From Epiperipatus broadwayi (lineage: Eukaryota > Onychophora > Udeonychophora > Euonychophora > Peripatidae), in assembly GCA_028023455.1 (NCBI GenBank), contig JAQFVV010006220.1, positions 6,987,852 through 7,051,851 on the forward strand: 64,000 nt of DNA, in the 5' to 3' direction. The stretch's first letter is position 1, and each line of letters opens with the position of its first letter. The notes under the pieces are model-generated. The model searched no databases and was not told the DNA's origin. It saw only the letters and a list, made by a program, of their open reading frames with translations. Positions 50,190 through 60,640 of this stretch are shown in pieces. A program made the translations under genes and the position numbers.

Positions 50190-52250
50190 AATGGCTCTAG
50201 AACTTAGTGAAAAAGAAAGATGCAGTCAAAGCCAGTTAGTCTCAGTCAGAGATAGTTAAATGAGCCAATAAGGTGTTTGCTAAACCTAATGTCAGTGAAC
50301 AAGTGTAATGGTAATAAAAACACTAGTAGAAAACTAATGAAGAAAGTTATTAGATTGAAATGAAGGATTTTAACAAAATGTAGTAATCAAGTCAAGCTCT
50401 ATAAAGAACAGTTTGTAGACACTAAGACTAATTATTTATGATATCCAGCCAGCATATGACTAGTCAAATATACGAACATTACTAATTTATATATATATAT
50501 ATATATATTCTGATTAATAAACTCATTGTTAAGTTATCAAAATCTTTTATGTTTATATTCAAAGTGGTCTTGTGCATACCAATTGTTACATTCAACAATT
50601 TAAAATCTATGTGGACATATATACATAGAAATGCAGAGCAGTGTGATAACACTTTTTGATGCAAGCAGTCCGGGGCAGTGGCAGATATTGAAACATGTTT
50701 AAAAATACATGATAATCAATAGTTTTAGTGATGGCAACTTGAAAGCTGCCACTTTATTATGGATTACATAAAAGGATGTCCTGAAATTAGAAAACCATTT
50801 GCATGGTTTGAAAATGCTTGAAGAAATTTTGTATGAGAAATTGCTGCAAGCATCACATGAAAATCTATATAAGTATGATTTAGTACTGTGAGGTTTAATA
50901 AAGGATTATGAATTTAGATATTATCTAGAAGAGATGCCATCAGACAGCATGAAAGTATGAAACTTAGACAAATACTTCTAAGCAAGTCTACGCTAAGTTA
51001 TAATGCTGCCACTGAATGAGATATAGCATATAAAGTCAAGCACAGAAATTTAAAAATGTGGCTGATGAAGTGAATCCAAATATATAGATAAATGTGGTGA
51101 AGGCACATATGACAGAGAAGAACTTCAAACAGGATCTCAACATCTGTGGTTGCTGCAGAAATAGGTCACATTTTAAAAAAATGTGCAAATTTAAGACATA
51201 TAAGTGCCTTAACTGTTATTTGACAAGTTATTTGTCAAAGGTTTGTACTAATAAATGACAATTATCTAAACATATTTATCAGTGAATAGTAAATTAAGGG
51301 AAAGAGGAAAGAAGAAGGCCATGAATGTGAAAAGAATAATGGAAGCAAGAAAAAGTCAAGCCTATTAGATGTTAGAATTTGTAGCCAAATTATAAAAATT
51401 GAAATAGATAGCAGGTCTATCACTCATGTCATTTAAAAATTGGACAGCATTAGTAAAAGAGTGATTAATAAGATTCAACTAAAGAAAACTAATTGTGTTG
51501 TAACATGTAAACGGAAATCCAATTAATAACTGTAAAAGTAAATGGCCATGATAAAAATGTACTGCTATATATGGTAACAAAAATATCCTATACTGGGTTG
51601 TAAGTGGTTTAATTCTGTGGAAAATAGTATAAATATAATAAAAATGGTGAAATTAGAAGTGAAAATAAAAGGTAACTTCCTTCATCTCTTTAACTCCAAC
51701 CCAGCAGAATTAAAGATAAAAGCAGTGATATAGAGCTAAAAATAAAGTGTACAGGTCATTTGTAGACTGAAAAAAGTTCTGTTTGCTTTTAAATATAAAG
51801 TGGAGGAAGCACTAAAGGATTTTTAAACAGAGATATCATTACACTGATGTAAGAATCCACCTGGTCAACACTTAGAGTCACCATCATATAGGAATGCAAG
51901 AATATGTGGTGGTTATTGCATAACTGTAAACAAAAACATCAATAAAGGAAGCTATTCCATACCAAGCATAAGAGAAGTACTAGCTTTTCTGCAGAAAGCA
52001 TCATACTTTGATAAATTAGATCTGCAGTTGGAATTTTTATTAAAAATCCTTGTTACTGCCAGGATAGCCAAATTACTTGCAATAAACAACTCATATGGGA
52101 CTGTTTAAATTTAATAAATTACTGTACAGTATTACTATGGCATTTAACATTTTCCAAGCCAAAGCATTAAATCTTTAAAGAGTAGTATAAATAGTTATAT
52201 TATATCTAGATAACATTTCAAAATTCATTCGCAACTTGAACTTTTGAGTT
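50190..52250 (+). pseudogene. Ty3/gypsy remnant, gag to reverse transcriptase
   Basis: Gag helical sequence can be read from about 50,650 to 51,100. A zinc knuckle follows at 51,143-51,185 with exact CX2CX4HX4C spacing (CGCCRNRSHFKKMC). A second one (51,204-51,246, CLNCYLTSYLSKVC) has Tyr in place of the His. An aspartic-protease-like IEIDSRSITHVI stands near 51,395-51,430. RT blocks follow: ICGGYCITVNKNIN near 51,910, YFDKLDLQ near 52,004-52,029 and the active-site region YLDNIS at 52,202-52,219, where the second Asp is Asn. The copy ends about there; RNase H and integrase are missing. The K02A2.6-like gypsy group is the likely relative. Many stops. Confidence 0.8.
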
Positions 52251-53365
52251 CCATGTCAGGATATGATAGGCTAATGTAAATGAATGTGTGCAGAATTATC
52301 AATTTGTGATTCACTTATTATTTCACATGAGATAAAATACTTAATAGAATGATAAAAACTATATCATTCTATTTAAATGTTTTTGATTGGTCAAATAATT
52401 TTATTATTTAAATCAGAATTTCCTTCAAACCATTCTTAAATAAATTATTTTTATCATTTTTTTATTTCGTAACATTCAGTACAAATTTAAGGTTAAGATT
52501 ACTTAACTGCAGTCTTAAAATTTCTGAGTGATTCTGGAAAGGAAGACAATACTTTTGCTTGACAAATGCTGTGCTTACTACAGCATTGTTTGATTTTCTT
52601 AGCACTGATCACATATTAATTATATAGTATAAAAAATTATATATATTATGTAAGCAAAAATAGCTGTTCACACTAGTTTTAAAGTTAACTTTATTATACA
52701 TAATTTGTTACAATTATAATATGATGCTATTTACATAAAGAGTACAAAAATGAAGAAAGATTAAATAATAGAAAGAAATTTAATATTAAGTGAGTTGTAT
52801 AGATATTAAGTCAGCTTTAAAAAAATTTTGTATCAATGTATGCATGTTTGAAAAATTAGATTCAGTTAAATATATATATGTCATAATAAAAATATTAAGT
52901 TACAGCATTGAAGATAAAGAGAAAAAATTCCAGGTGGTTGCATAAATGTCTACAAGGACTAGAACCTTGTCTCTGATCCTAATTTTTTTCTAATTTATTA
53001 GAAAAAAGTGAGTTATATTTTCGAAGTGTTAGATTAAAACAGAAATGGCATATCAGAAACCAGAGAGTGAAAATTAGAAAAATGATAATTCTAATGTTGG
53101 GAGAAAAAAAATCTCTAATGTATAATGTCAATTAACATGATAAAAAATGAATGGTGAGATTTAGTTATAAATAAAATAAGATTTCGATATGTGGTTAATG
53201 CCAAACATTGTAGTAGTCAAATGATTCAATAATTATTCTGTCTCTTTATGGCATAAATTTATAAATTGCATTTTAAAAAAAAAATGATAGTAGAGCTTCG
53301 AGATTGCTTTTAATTAGGAAATCATTATATTTTGGCTTCAGGTACCACTTTTTAAACCTACGAAT
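52251..53365. other. A/T-rich DNA without a recognisable gene
   Basis: No domain or RNA signal that I can support. Confidence 0.5.
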
Positions 53366-54960
53366 TATTTTTTTTATTTATAAAAGTGATCCTGGTATTA
53401 GATGTGTTACTGAGCTCTATTTTGTGTGCAAGATCATAAAGTTTTCCAATAGCTGACCTTATTAGTAAAAAGATCATGGGATAGAGGAAAATATTTTCAA
53501 ATATATTAAATATTTTATCAATAAAAGTATATTTAATTGATAGCGATGTAATAGAAGCAAAAATTTTGATCAAATTTTTGAGCAACAGGATAGGAAATGA
53601 TTGTCTTATGATTTTGTTAATTGCTCTTTGGAGATAAAACAAACTCAGGTTACAGTGCAGTTAAAGATTGCTGAATTTTACATGTTTTTGCATGGTTTAA
53701 TACTTATCAATATTGTCCCCTTTCCCCAATTAGTTTTATGCATAATGAATTGATTTTTTAAATAAAAAAAGTTGTGTATTGGACTGTGGTTTTTGGAAAT
53801 ATTATAAGATATTCAGAAGAGATTCTTTAGCATGAATTGAAATGTAATCTTTGAATAAAGAGTTGATGGTGGTTTCTGTAGAGATAAGGAGATTGTTTAG
53901 AATTGTGGATCTCATGGTATTTATTGAAAGATGGATGAGAAAACAGAAAATTATGAGGCAGTGCACTAAAAGGTGAATCAGGCTTACTTCTTGTCAAGAT
54001 GTTCTAAGATGGTGATTTGGATTTGTTAAATTCTAAAGAATATTATTTGTTGTAGTCTTCAAATATGTTTACAATTTGAGAAATATATCTTTTTGAGACT
54101 AGGAAGATGACTATATTATCCATGTAGCATTTTTATGTATTTATGGTGTTAATGTGAATTCCTGGAATTTTTTTCAGTATCTAAGAGTAGAAGGTTAAGC
54201 TGTAAAAAAAAAGGTGCACTATATTGTGAGCCTTGAGGTATTGAGTTGTAAGGGTTAAAACCAGGAAATATTTTCCCATCTAAATTAATGAAAATCTGTC
54301 TGTTTGTTAATAAATTTGCAGTAATGTATAGAAGAATTGGGATATTAATTTTTTTTAAAAAAATTAATAGTTTATCTATTGATACCAAATCATCATGAGC
54401 AGAAATATCCAATTTAATTGCAACTGGCCCACTTTTTTAGAGACTCTCATCTGATCTATAACAAGGTTGAAAATCATAGTATGCTTCAGAAGTTGAGGAT
54501 CCTTTATTGGAAAATTGTAATGGTAATATTGAGTTAAGAAACATAGATTGTATTTTATCCATTATAATTGATTTTATTGTTTTGATAAAGATTGATGTCA
54601 TGGAGATGGATCACAATTTGTTTAGGAGAGAAGGGATAGTGTTTTATCTAAGGAAAGGGACTATGGATACAGAATATAATTGATCAATAATATGAATTTG
54701 TGTGGAAATGTAGTTTAGAAGATTATATGGCATGTGGTCCACATTGAATGCTATCAGGTATTGAATTTAATTTAAGAGCTATTTCTTGTTTTAGGATTGA
54801 ATGTTTACCATCACTGTGACAAATAAAAAAGGAGAGATCAAAGGATTTCTATTAGATTGTAATTTTGCATTAAAAAGAAAGCATATGTAAGATAACATTT
54901 GTACATCAAATAATCAAATGATGGTGTATTTAAATTACCATTCTCAGACAATTTTTTGAC
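53366..54960 (-). pseudogene. L1/Tx1-like LINE copy, decayed
   Basis: Read from right to left, an RT segment at 54,149-54,412 contains MDISAHDDLVSIDKLL, the counterpart of the DxxAAFDSV block in sister copies with a damaged core. SIPQGSQYSAPFF follows, matching the conserved QGSPxSALLF block. The C-terminal stretch at 53,358-53,642 resembles the end of the 41.4-kb copy. A T-rich run near 53,366 marks the 3' tail. Stops between the blocks show decay. It has no endonuclease that I could read. Confidence 0.75.
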
Positions 54961-55409
54961 ATTTGTTTTTTTTCAATGAGAACTTTTAGCCTTGTAGCTT
55001 GCATTAGTTCCAACTTTAAAGTTCAAGTCTTCATTGACAAAGAGAAGCCCGAAAACAGTTTTAGGGATAGGGATTTAAATATACTGTACTACTATCTGGA
55101 AAACATAGTTTACTCAAGCTTTCAATAGATGGCATTAAAGAATTGCACTACGTAAATAATAACGTAATAAATTAAAGAATGAAATGATGTTGTGTTGGTA
55201 TATAGATAAATATTGTTACATATAATTCCAAAGTCTATTTATTATTGATAGCACCAGATCTTTATAATAAGTAATCCAACTAAAATAGAATATTCAAAAT
55301 TTATATATAATTGATAACAAATAAAAGTCATCTAGCTTCAATGTTACTTTATATACTCAAGGTATTAACTTGTTTTTGCTTGCTTGTCTTTATTTATACT
55401 TAATTTATT
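54961..55409. other. A/T-rich DNA without a recognisable gene
   Basis: May hold further decayed LINE 5' sequence; nothing specific can be supported. Confidence 0.45.
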
Positions 55410-56705
55410 CAAGGTGTGACAATTTAATTCCCAGGACAGCCCTTTATAAAATATACATGTGGAAGTGTACATTAATGGCTACCTTCAAAATAATCCCCTT
55501 GTGCATCTTTTTTTTCTTCCATATGTCATAACATCAGCCAGGAGGTGAGTCTCTCTTGTGTACCTTATACACTGATTAAAATGGTGTTCCCACTTGTGGA
55601 AGTACTTTTGGAACTCATTTTCGGAAATACAGTTGAGCAGCTGTCACACATTCTGATGGACATCATCTACAGCATAAAATCTCTCATTTCAGCACAATTT
55701 TTAATTCTGAAAATAACCAAAAATCATAGGGAGCTAAGTCAGGTAAATAGGCAGAAAGGTCTAGTTGTGTAAATTGTTTTTTTTTTTTGGACAAAAAGTG
55801 AGTGTACTATAACTTGGTGCATTGTCATAATGATGATCCACTTATCAGGGCACTTTTCTACAGAATCTCTTAATCTCTGAAGTACTTTTAAATAACATTG
55901 TTAGTTGATTGTTTGTCTTTGTTCTATAATACTAGCATGGTCTTAAACTGTGATTATGACATGCATGCCTTTTTAGGATGTGGTGAATCAGGGGACTTCC
56001 ATTGCATGCTCTGACATTTTATTTCTGGGTCATACTGGAAGCATCAAGTTTTATCATCCATAATTACTCTCAGAAGCAGATGCATATTTGAAAAAATATC
56101 AGTTTCACCATCAAACTGACAGTATTTCTGTTTGTCCATCAAAATCCGAGTCTTAAATTTCACAGAAATCTTTCTTATGCACAATTCTTTATTTAAAATT
56201 AGCATAACTAATTGTCAATAAATCTGATATTCTTCAACTATCAATCTCACACTTAATCATCTGTCAGCCTATATTACATCTTAAAACTTTGTTAATATTA
56301 ATGTCAGTCATTGGTGATTTTAGCTGTCCATTTCTGGAATCATCTGTCACATCTTCTCACCCATCTTTGAACCTCTTATGCCACTCAAACACACTCAATT
56401 TCTTCATAGCATCTTCACAATATGCCATTTGCAACAAATTTAATGTTTCAGTAGCACATTTACCAATTTTTATGCAAAATTTGATATTAATATGCTGTTC
56501 AAAATTTTGATCACTTGTTTTTATGCCAAAGTGTATGCACAATTTATTATCTTCTCAATAGCTAACTAACAACTAGCTTTGTCAGCTTTAAATTTACATA
56601 CATATTAATTTAAACAAAGTAAAACATGAATACTTGTACAATTTTGATACAATTAGGTCATAAAACTCCACACGACCATTCTGGAAATTAAATTGTCACA
56701 ACTTG
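55410..56705 (-). mobile_element. mariner DNA transposon, full length, dead
   Basis: The ends are inverted repeats. The left end reads CAAGGTGTGACAATTTAATTCC, and the right end on the other strand reads CAAGTTGTGACAATTTAATTTCC. TA follows the right end. The left flank has TT, probably a mutated TA. The length, 1,296 bp, is that of mariner. The transposase remnant lies between on the minus strand. Its size, TA target and encoded protein together identify the superfamily securely. Confidence 0.9.
55540..56542 (-). pseudogene. mariner transposase pseudogene
   Basis: The N-terminal helix-turn-helix region is open over 61 codons (56,357-56,542), with INIKFCIKIGKCATETL and VFEWHKRFKDG. A stop follows directly and further frame breaks continue through the catalytic domain. 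The C-terminal part is still readable, with NAPSYSTL near 55,800, LPMIF near 55,735 and FYAVDDVHQNVTAAQ near 55,650-55,690. The catalytic DDD/DDE residues cannot all be placed because of the breaks. The nearest relatives are the mariners related to the transposase part of SETMAR. Not functional. Confidence 0.85.
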
Positions 56706-56939
56706 TATATGATATAATTGGATATCCAAAAGATGCAAATGCACTACATGCTAAAATGTAAGATCTGAATGGTTATTTATTTACTCTGACAACAAATAAA
56801 TACTTGTATTTTCTTGCAATATCTTGCAAAAATATGAGATGTGTGAAAATATTTCTATATATCAATAACCTTCTACATCAAAAAATACTCATGAGAGATT
56901 TAGAAGAAAATTAAATTATTTAGGAATAACCCTACATCA

Positions 56940-57075
56940 CTTAATGCAGGTACAGAGTGGCAGACTTGGAATTCAGGGTCCAAAAATTTCAGTTTAAGTT
57001 TTGACATTTCCAGTGCTTGATCTTTTAATGAATTCTTGATCAATAAACCATTCATTTATTTATTTTTTAATATTA
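56940..57075 (+). mobile_element. SINE-like copy, same family as 2,636-2,880
   Basis: A tRNA-like A-box region (GAGTGGCAGACTTGG near 56,956) is followed by a B-box-like GTTTAAG and then the tail motif TCAATAAACCATTCATTT (57,042-57,060). The tail motif is shared with the copies near 2.7-2.9 kb. Old and decayed. Confidence 0.5.
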
Positions 57076-57131
57076 AAAAGATTAATGAAGAAAACTGACA
57101 ATGTATCAGTTATTGAATGGCTAAAATATTC

Positions 57132-57249
57132 TTACCTACAATTGATAGCTTTAATTAATATATATATATATTTATAAATGATTATGATGTTTACCTACAA
57201 TTGATAGCTTTAATTAATATATATATATATTTATAAATGATTATGATGT
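57132..57249. repeat. 59-bp perfect tandem duplication
   Basis: Units 57,132-57,190 and 57,191-57,249 are identical as far as I can read, including an internal AT microsatellite. The identity suggests a recent event. Confidence 0.9.
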
Positions 57250-57489
57250 TTATTATGATTATACTTAAATTTAAAAATACATATATTTTATTTTTATTAG
57301 AATTTTTATTAGATTATAAAAATTATTTAGATAGTAGTAGCAGTAATAATGTGGGTTTTTTTTTTAATCATGGAATAGTTGAGTATTCTATTGGCAGACT
57401 TAGCACAATGACTAAACTATCTAAATATCACATGTTGAGTCAATATTGGACGGCAAAGCACTGGATAGTAATTGAGATGCACAATCTTC

Positions 57490-58240
57490 TAACAAATATC
57501 ACATCATCACCATTTCTTATGCTTTCTCATAACTGTTATTAAAACAGGCAAAACTCTCCATACAGTAGTGCCACTCAGTGCAAGACAGCAAGCCAGAGTA
57601 ATCAATGGATGCCAAAAGGCTTGTGCATAAAATCCCTATCTAGTGCCTACTCATCCAATATCACCAGACTAGTTTCTGGATTGTGGCCTTTGTCAGTGAG
57701 GAACCTTGGATCTGAGAGCATTGTAGCTTGATATTAGGACCTAATGCAATCCTCCAGCAGCCACCTTTTATCTCTGCTTAACTACAAAATTTATGAGAAT
57801 AAAATTGAAAACACAATAATATTAAAAAACCAAAGACATCAAAATGTATGGGTATTGAACTGAGTTCGGATGTATATGATTGTACAAGCTAATGAGCTTA
57901 AATTGAAATATTATTGTGTTTCAATTTTATTCTCATAGTTTTGTCATTAAGTAGATATAAAAGGCTGCTGGAGGGTTGCATTTGATTCTACAATTTAAGT
58001 GCAGTGCTCTCAGATCCAAGGCTTCTCACTGATGAAGGCCACAAGCCAGAAATTAGTCTGGGGATATTGGATGAATAGGCACTAGATAGAGATTTTATGC
58101 ACAAGCCTTCTGGCATCCATTGATTACTCTGGCTTGCACTGAGTGGCACAACTGTGTGGAAAGTTTTGCCTATTTTAATAACAGTAATAAACAAGCTTAA
58201 AATAGCTATCATGTGATATTTGGTGGTTTAATATTATTCC
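57490..58240. mobile_element. Long-inverted-repeat element, copy C (full palindrome)
   Basis: The left arm (57,490 to about 57,830) holds AAAACAGGCAAAACTCTCCAT at 57,541-57,561. The right arm (about 57,890-58,240) is its reverse complement. The centre contains an AGCTAATGAGCTT motif. The arms share CTCATCCAATATC, the TTCTGGATTGTGGCC block and CCAGCAGCCACCTTTTAT with copy B. Neither strand codes for protein beyond chance. It adjoins a further half unit. Confidence 0.8.
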
Positions 58241-58590
58241 AATGACACCAAATGTATGGGTACTGAACTGAGTTGAGACCTATATGACTATATAAGCTAA
58301 TGAGCTTAAATTGAAAATGTGTTTTCAATTTTATTTTCATAGTTTTGTAATTAAGTAAAGATAAAAGGTGGCTGCTGGAAGGTTCCACTAGATCCTAAGA
58401 TCTGGGTGCAGTGCTCTCAGATCAAAGGCTTTTTCACTGGTGAAAGTCACAAGCCAGAAACTAGACTGGGGATATTGGATGGGTAGGCATTAGATAGGGA
58501 TTTTATGCACAAACTTTCTGGCATCTATTGATTACTCTGGCCTGCATTGTCTGACACTGCTATATGGAGAATTTTGCCTGTTTCAATTTT
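58241..58590 (+). mobile_element. Long-inverted-repeat element, half unit D
   Basis: A single arm in the orientation of copy C's right arm. It runs from TTCCAATGACACCAAATGTATGGG through AGCTAATGAGCTT and GGTGGCTGCTGGAAGGTTCC to GAATTTTGCCTGTTTCA at 58,585. It directly abuts copy C, giving a palindrome plus an extra arm. An internal duplication or a second insertion into the first copy could produce this. Confidence 0.75.
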
Positions 58591-58689
58591 CTGTCATCTA
58601 TTGATTAGTGGAACTTATTGTGTGGGGGAAAAATTGCTATACACAGTGACCAAACTGAGACTTTTTTATTTACTTAATACAAAAATGAC

Positions 58690-58830
58690 TACATGGCCTA
58701 GTTCTTGGAAGTTCATAAGAAGTTAGAGCACAAGAAGTTATAGATCTGTGTCATGTTTTTTTATTGCTCTGAGAATCAATCCTGAGTTCTTCAGCTCTAA
58801 ATCTACCAGTATGTTACTGTGCTACATGTG
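58690..58830 (-). mobile_element. tRNA-derived SINE remnant
   Basis: The minus strand shows an A-box-like TAGCACAGTAACATACTGGT and a B-box-like AGGATTGATTCT within a ~65-nt tRNA-like head (58,763-58,825). A short body follows to about 58,690. The match is weaker than the 60.06-kb SINE. Confidence 0.45.
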
Positions 58831-58835
58831 GTGAG

Positions 58836-60042
58836 ACAGATAGGCAAAAATCTCAACATGATGGCAAAATAACTACTATTATACAATTTGATCTTAATTC
58901 TATCTATATATTAAATAAACATTTTAAGCTCCTTACCACTGATTTTTTAGAATTTATACTGGCCCAACTTTATAAACCTATTAAGTTTACCTCCCTTTCT
59001 AAAAGATGTGATAACTGTAAGAAATTCCATCCTCTGTTGTTATAACAAAATTTGTTATTGAACACTTACACTGATGTAATTTGTGTCCATAGAGATTAAA
59101 TAAAGAGTAAATGAAAAAGTTTTAACTCTTGATGAAACTTTTTATGCCTATTTAAATTCCTGCACAAATATGTGAAATTAGTTACATAAAAACAGTGAAT
59201 AGCCAAAAAATAACATAGAAATGGTAATATTCTAACAACTTAAGGTGTATATACAGTGCATGTGATTACACAAATTTTGTCATATAATAGAAATTAAAAT
59301 AGACTGCTGCACTCAACAACTGACCATGAATTGTTCTTTTAACTTCAATTATTTACAATCAAAATCAGAAATATCACTCCTTGCACAAATATATGGTACT
59401 GAAAAAATAATTGTTTTTAATACTTCAGTTAGGTCAAAATCTTAAATTTCCAAAATGTCAAATGTCATTAATTCTGTTATATTTAATATATTCACTTTTT
59501 CATGTTGTATTTAAGACAAAGATATTTACATTTTTAAAAATTGTCTACATCTTTGTGTAATGAAGTCAATATCTAGAAATAAAAGAAAAAAAAATTCTAA
59601 ACTAATAAAAAGTAATTAGTAATCATTTATATATTTATTGATAGCTTGTTATTGTCAATAACTGCTTGTCTTAAATAAGATTATTGCAAAGAGACAGAAC
59701 TTATCACATAATTATTTAATGCTCATCCATTATTTTACTTTTAATACTTATTAACTGGAGAATAAGTTGGTATTTTTAACTTTGATTCACATTCCTAAAG
59801 CAGTTATCTTTATCTTATTCTAGAACCATCTATTATTAGCTTGAATAATAAACAGTCACCAGATGGTCTAAAATACTTTTTTCCAGACTGGTTTGTTGAT
59901 ATTGTTTTCACCAGTGGACTATAATTCAAAGTTGAAATTAATGTCCTTATGCATCTTGAAACCAAGAATCCTGAAATTTAAAAAATCTCTATGGTTTTGA
60001 ATCCTGGATAACTAACTTGTATAATTATGTAGGTTTAACATC
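58836..60042. other. A/T-rich DNA without a recognisable gene
   Basis: A plus-strand reading near 58,990-59,035 gives CDNCKKFHP, a lone zinc-knuckle-like scrap without supporting neighbours. Nothing else can be defended. Confidence 0.45.
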
Positions 60043-60057
60043 AAGTCAGCTTTAATA
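60043..60057. repeat. SINE target-site duplication, left copy
   Basis: AAGTCAGCTTTAATA is repeated exactly at 60,179-60,193, on the other side of the SINE. Confidence 0.93.
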
Positions 60058-60178
60058 GTCTTGCATTGGTGGTCGAGAGGTCAGCGCGACTGCCTTGCAC
60101 TTGCAGGCAGTTGCCCGGGTTGCGGGTTCACATCCCAGCCGATGCTATGACACTTAAAAAAAAAATAATAATAATAAA
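60058..60178 (+). mobile_element. Young tRNA-derived SINE
   Basis: An 83-nt tRNA-like head (60,063-60,145) has a 7-bp acceptor stem (GCATTGG with CCGATGC, one G-T pair) and a 4-bp D stem (GTCG with CGAC). Its anticodon stem is CTGCCT with AGGCAG, and it has an extra variable arm of the class II type. The B-box is GGGTTCACATCC at 60,124-60,135. Two T-stem positions do not pair and the anticodon loop is enlarged, so it is not a working tRNA gene. A short linker leads to poly-A and AAT repeats. The exact 15-bp target duplications and intact CpG sites mark a recent retroposition. Leu or Ser tRNA origin is a guess from the long variable arm. Confidence 0.85.
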
Positions 60179-60193
60179 AAGTCAGCTTTAATA
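60179..60193. repeat. SINE target-site duplication, right copy
   Basis: Exact copy of 60,043-60,057 directly after the SINE A-rich tail. Confidence 0.93.
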
Positions 60194-60362
60194 TATTTTA
60201 GAAACCTCTGTTTTATGACAACTATAACATGAAAAAAGTCATTTATATTGATGTTGATCAAACCATATATTAAAAAACTACATTAATTTTTTTCATAATT
60301 TTTTTTAAAAAATCTCAATTTTCTTATTTTAGTTTTTAATAATCAAAATGTTGATAATAATG

Positions 60363-60634
60363 GTGATGATGATGATTATTATTATTATATTTCAACAATA
60401 ATCTTTATTAATCCTTTGGGTTACACAGCATTACATAACATTAATTGTAAGGATTACAGGCACAATCATGTTGTACAACTTTTTATATGGATTACTTTTA
60501 AGGGTTGCATTAATCAGATTTTAAGGTATATATTTTTACAAATGCTGCTACTAGTTTTTGATACAGAGATGGATTTCAAGTTTAATCATTAAACTTTTAA
60601 AAAATACCCAGTTCAATATAAAATCCAACTTCAT
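60363..60634 (-). mobile_element. LINE 3' end, strongly 5'-truncated
   Basis: A GAT/ATT tract (60,363-60,389) is followed by TTTCAACAATAATCTTTATTAA. This is the same 3'-terminal pattern (reverse complement) seen at 60,655 and 63,748. About 245 bp of 3' untranslated sequence remains. Confidence 0.6.
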
Positions 60635-60640
60635 GGATGA

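Noticed and set aside
58990-59035. Zinc-knuckle scrap CDNCKKFHP as a gag remnant
   Set aside because: Only one short match, with no neighbouring retrotransposon sequence in any frame.
60063-60145. Functional tRNA gene
   Set aside because: The cloverleaf is good but two T-stem pairs fail, the anticodon loop is enlarged, and the unit has an A-rich tail and exact 15-bp flanking duplications. It is a retroposed SINE.
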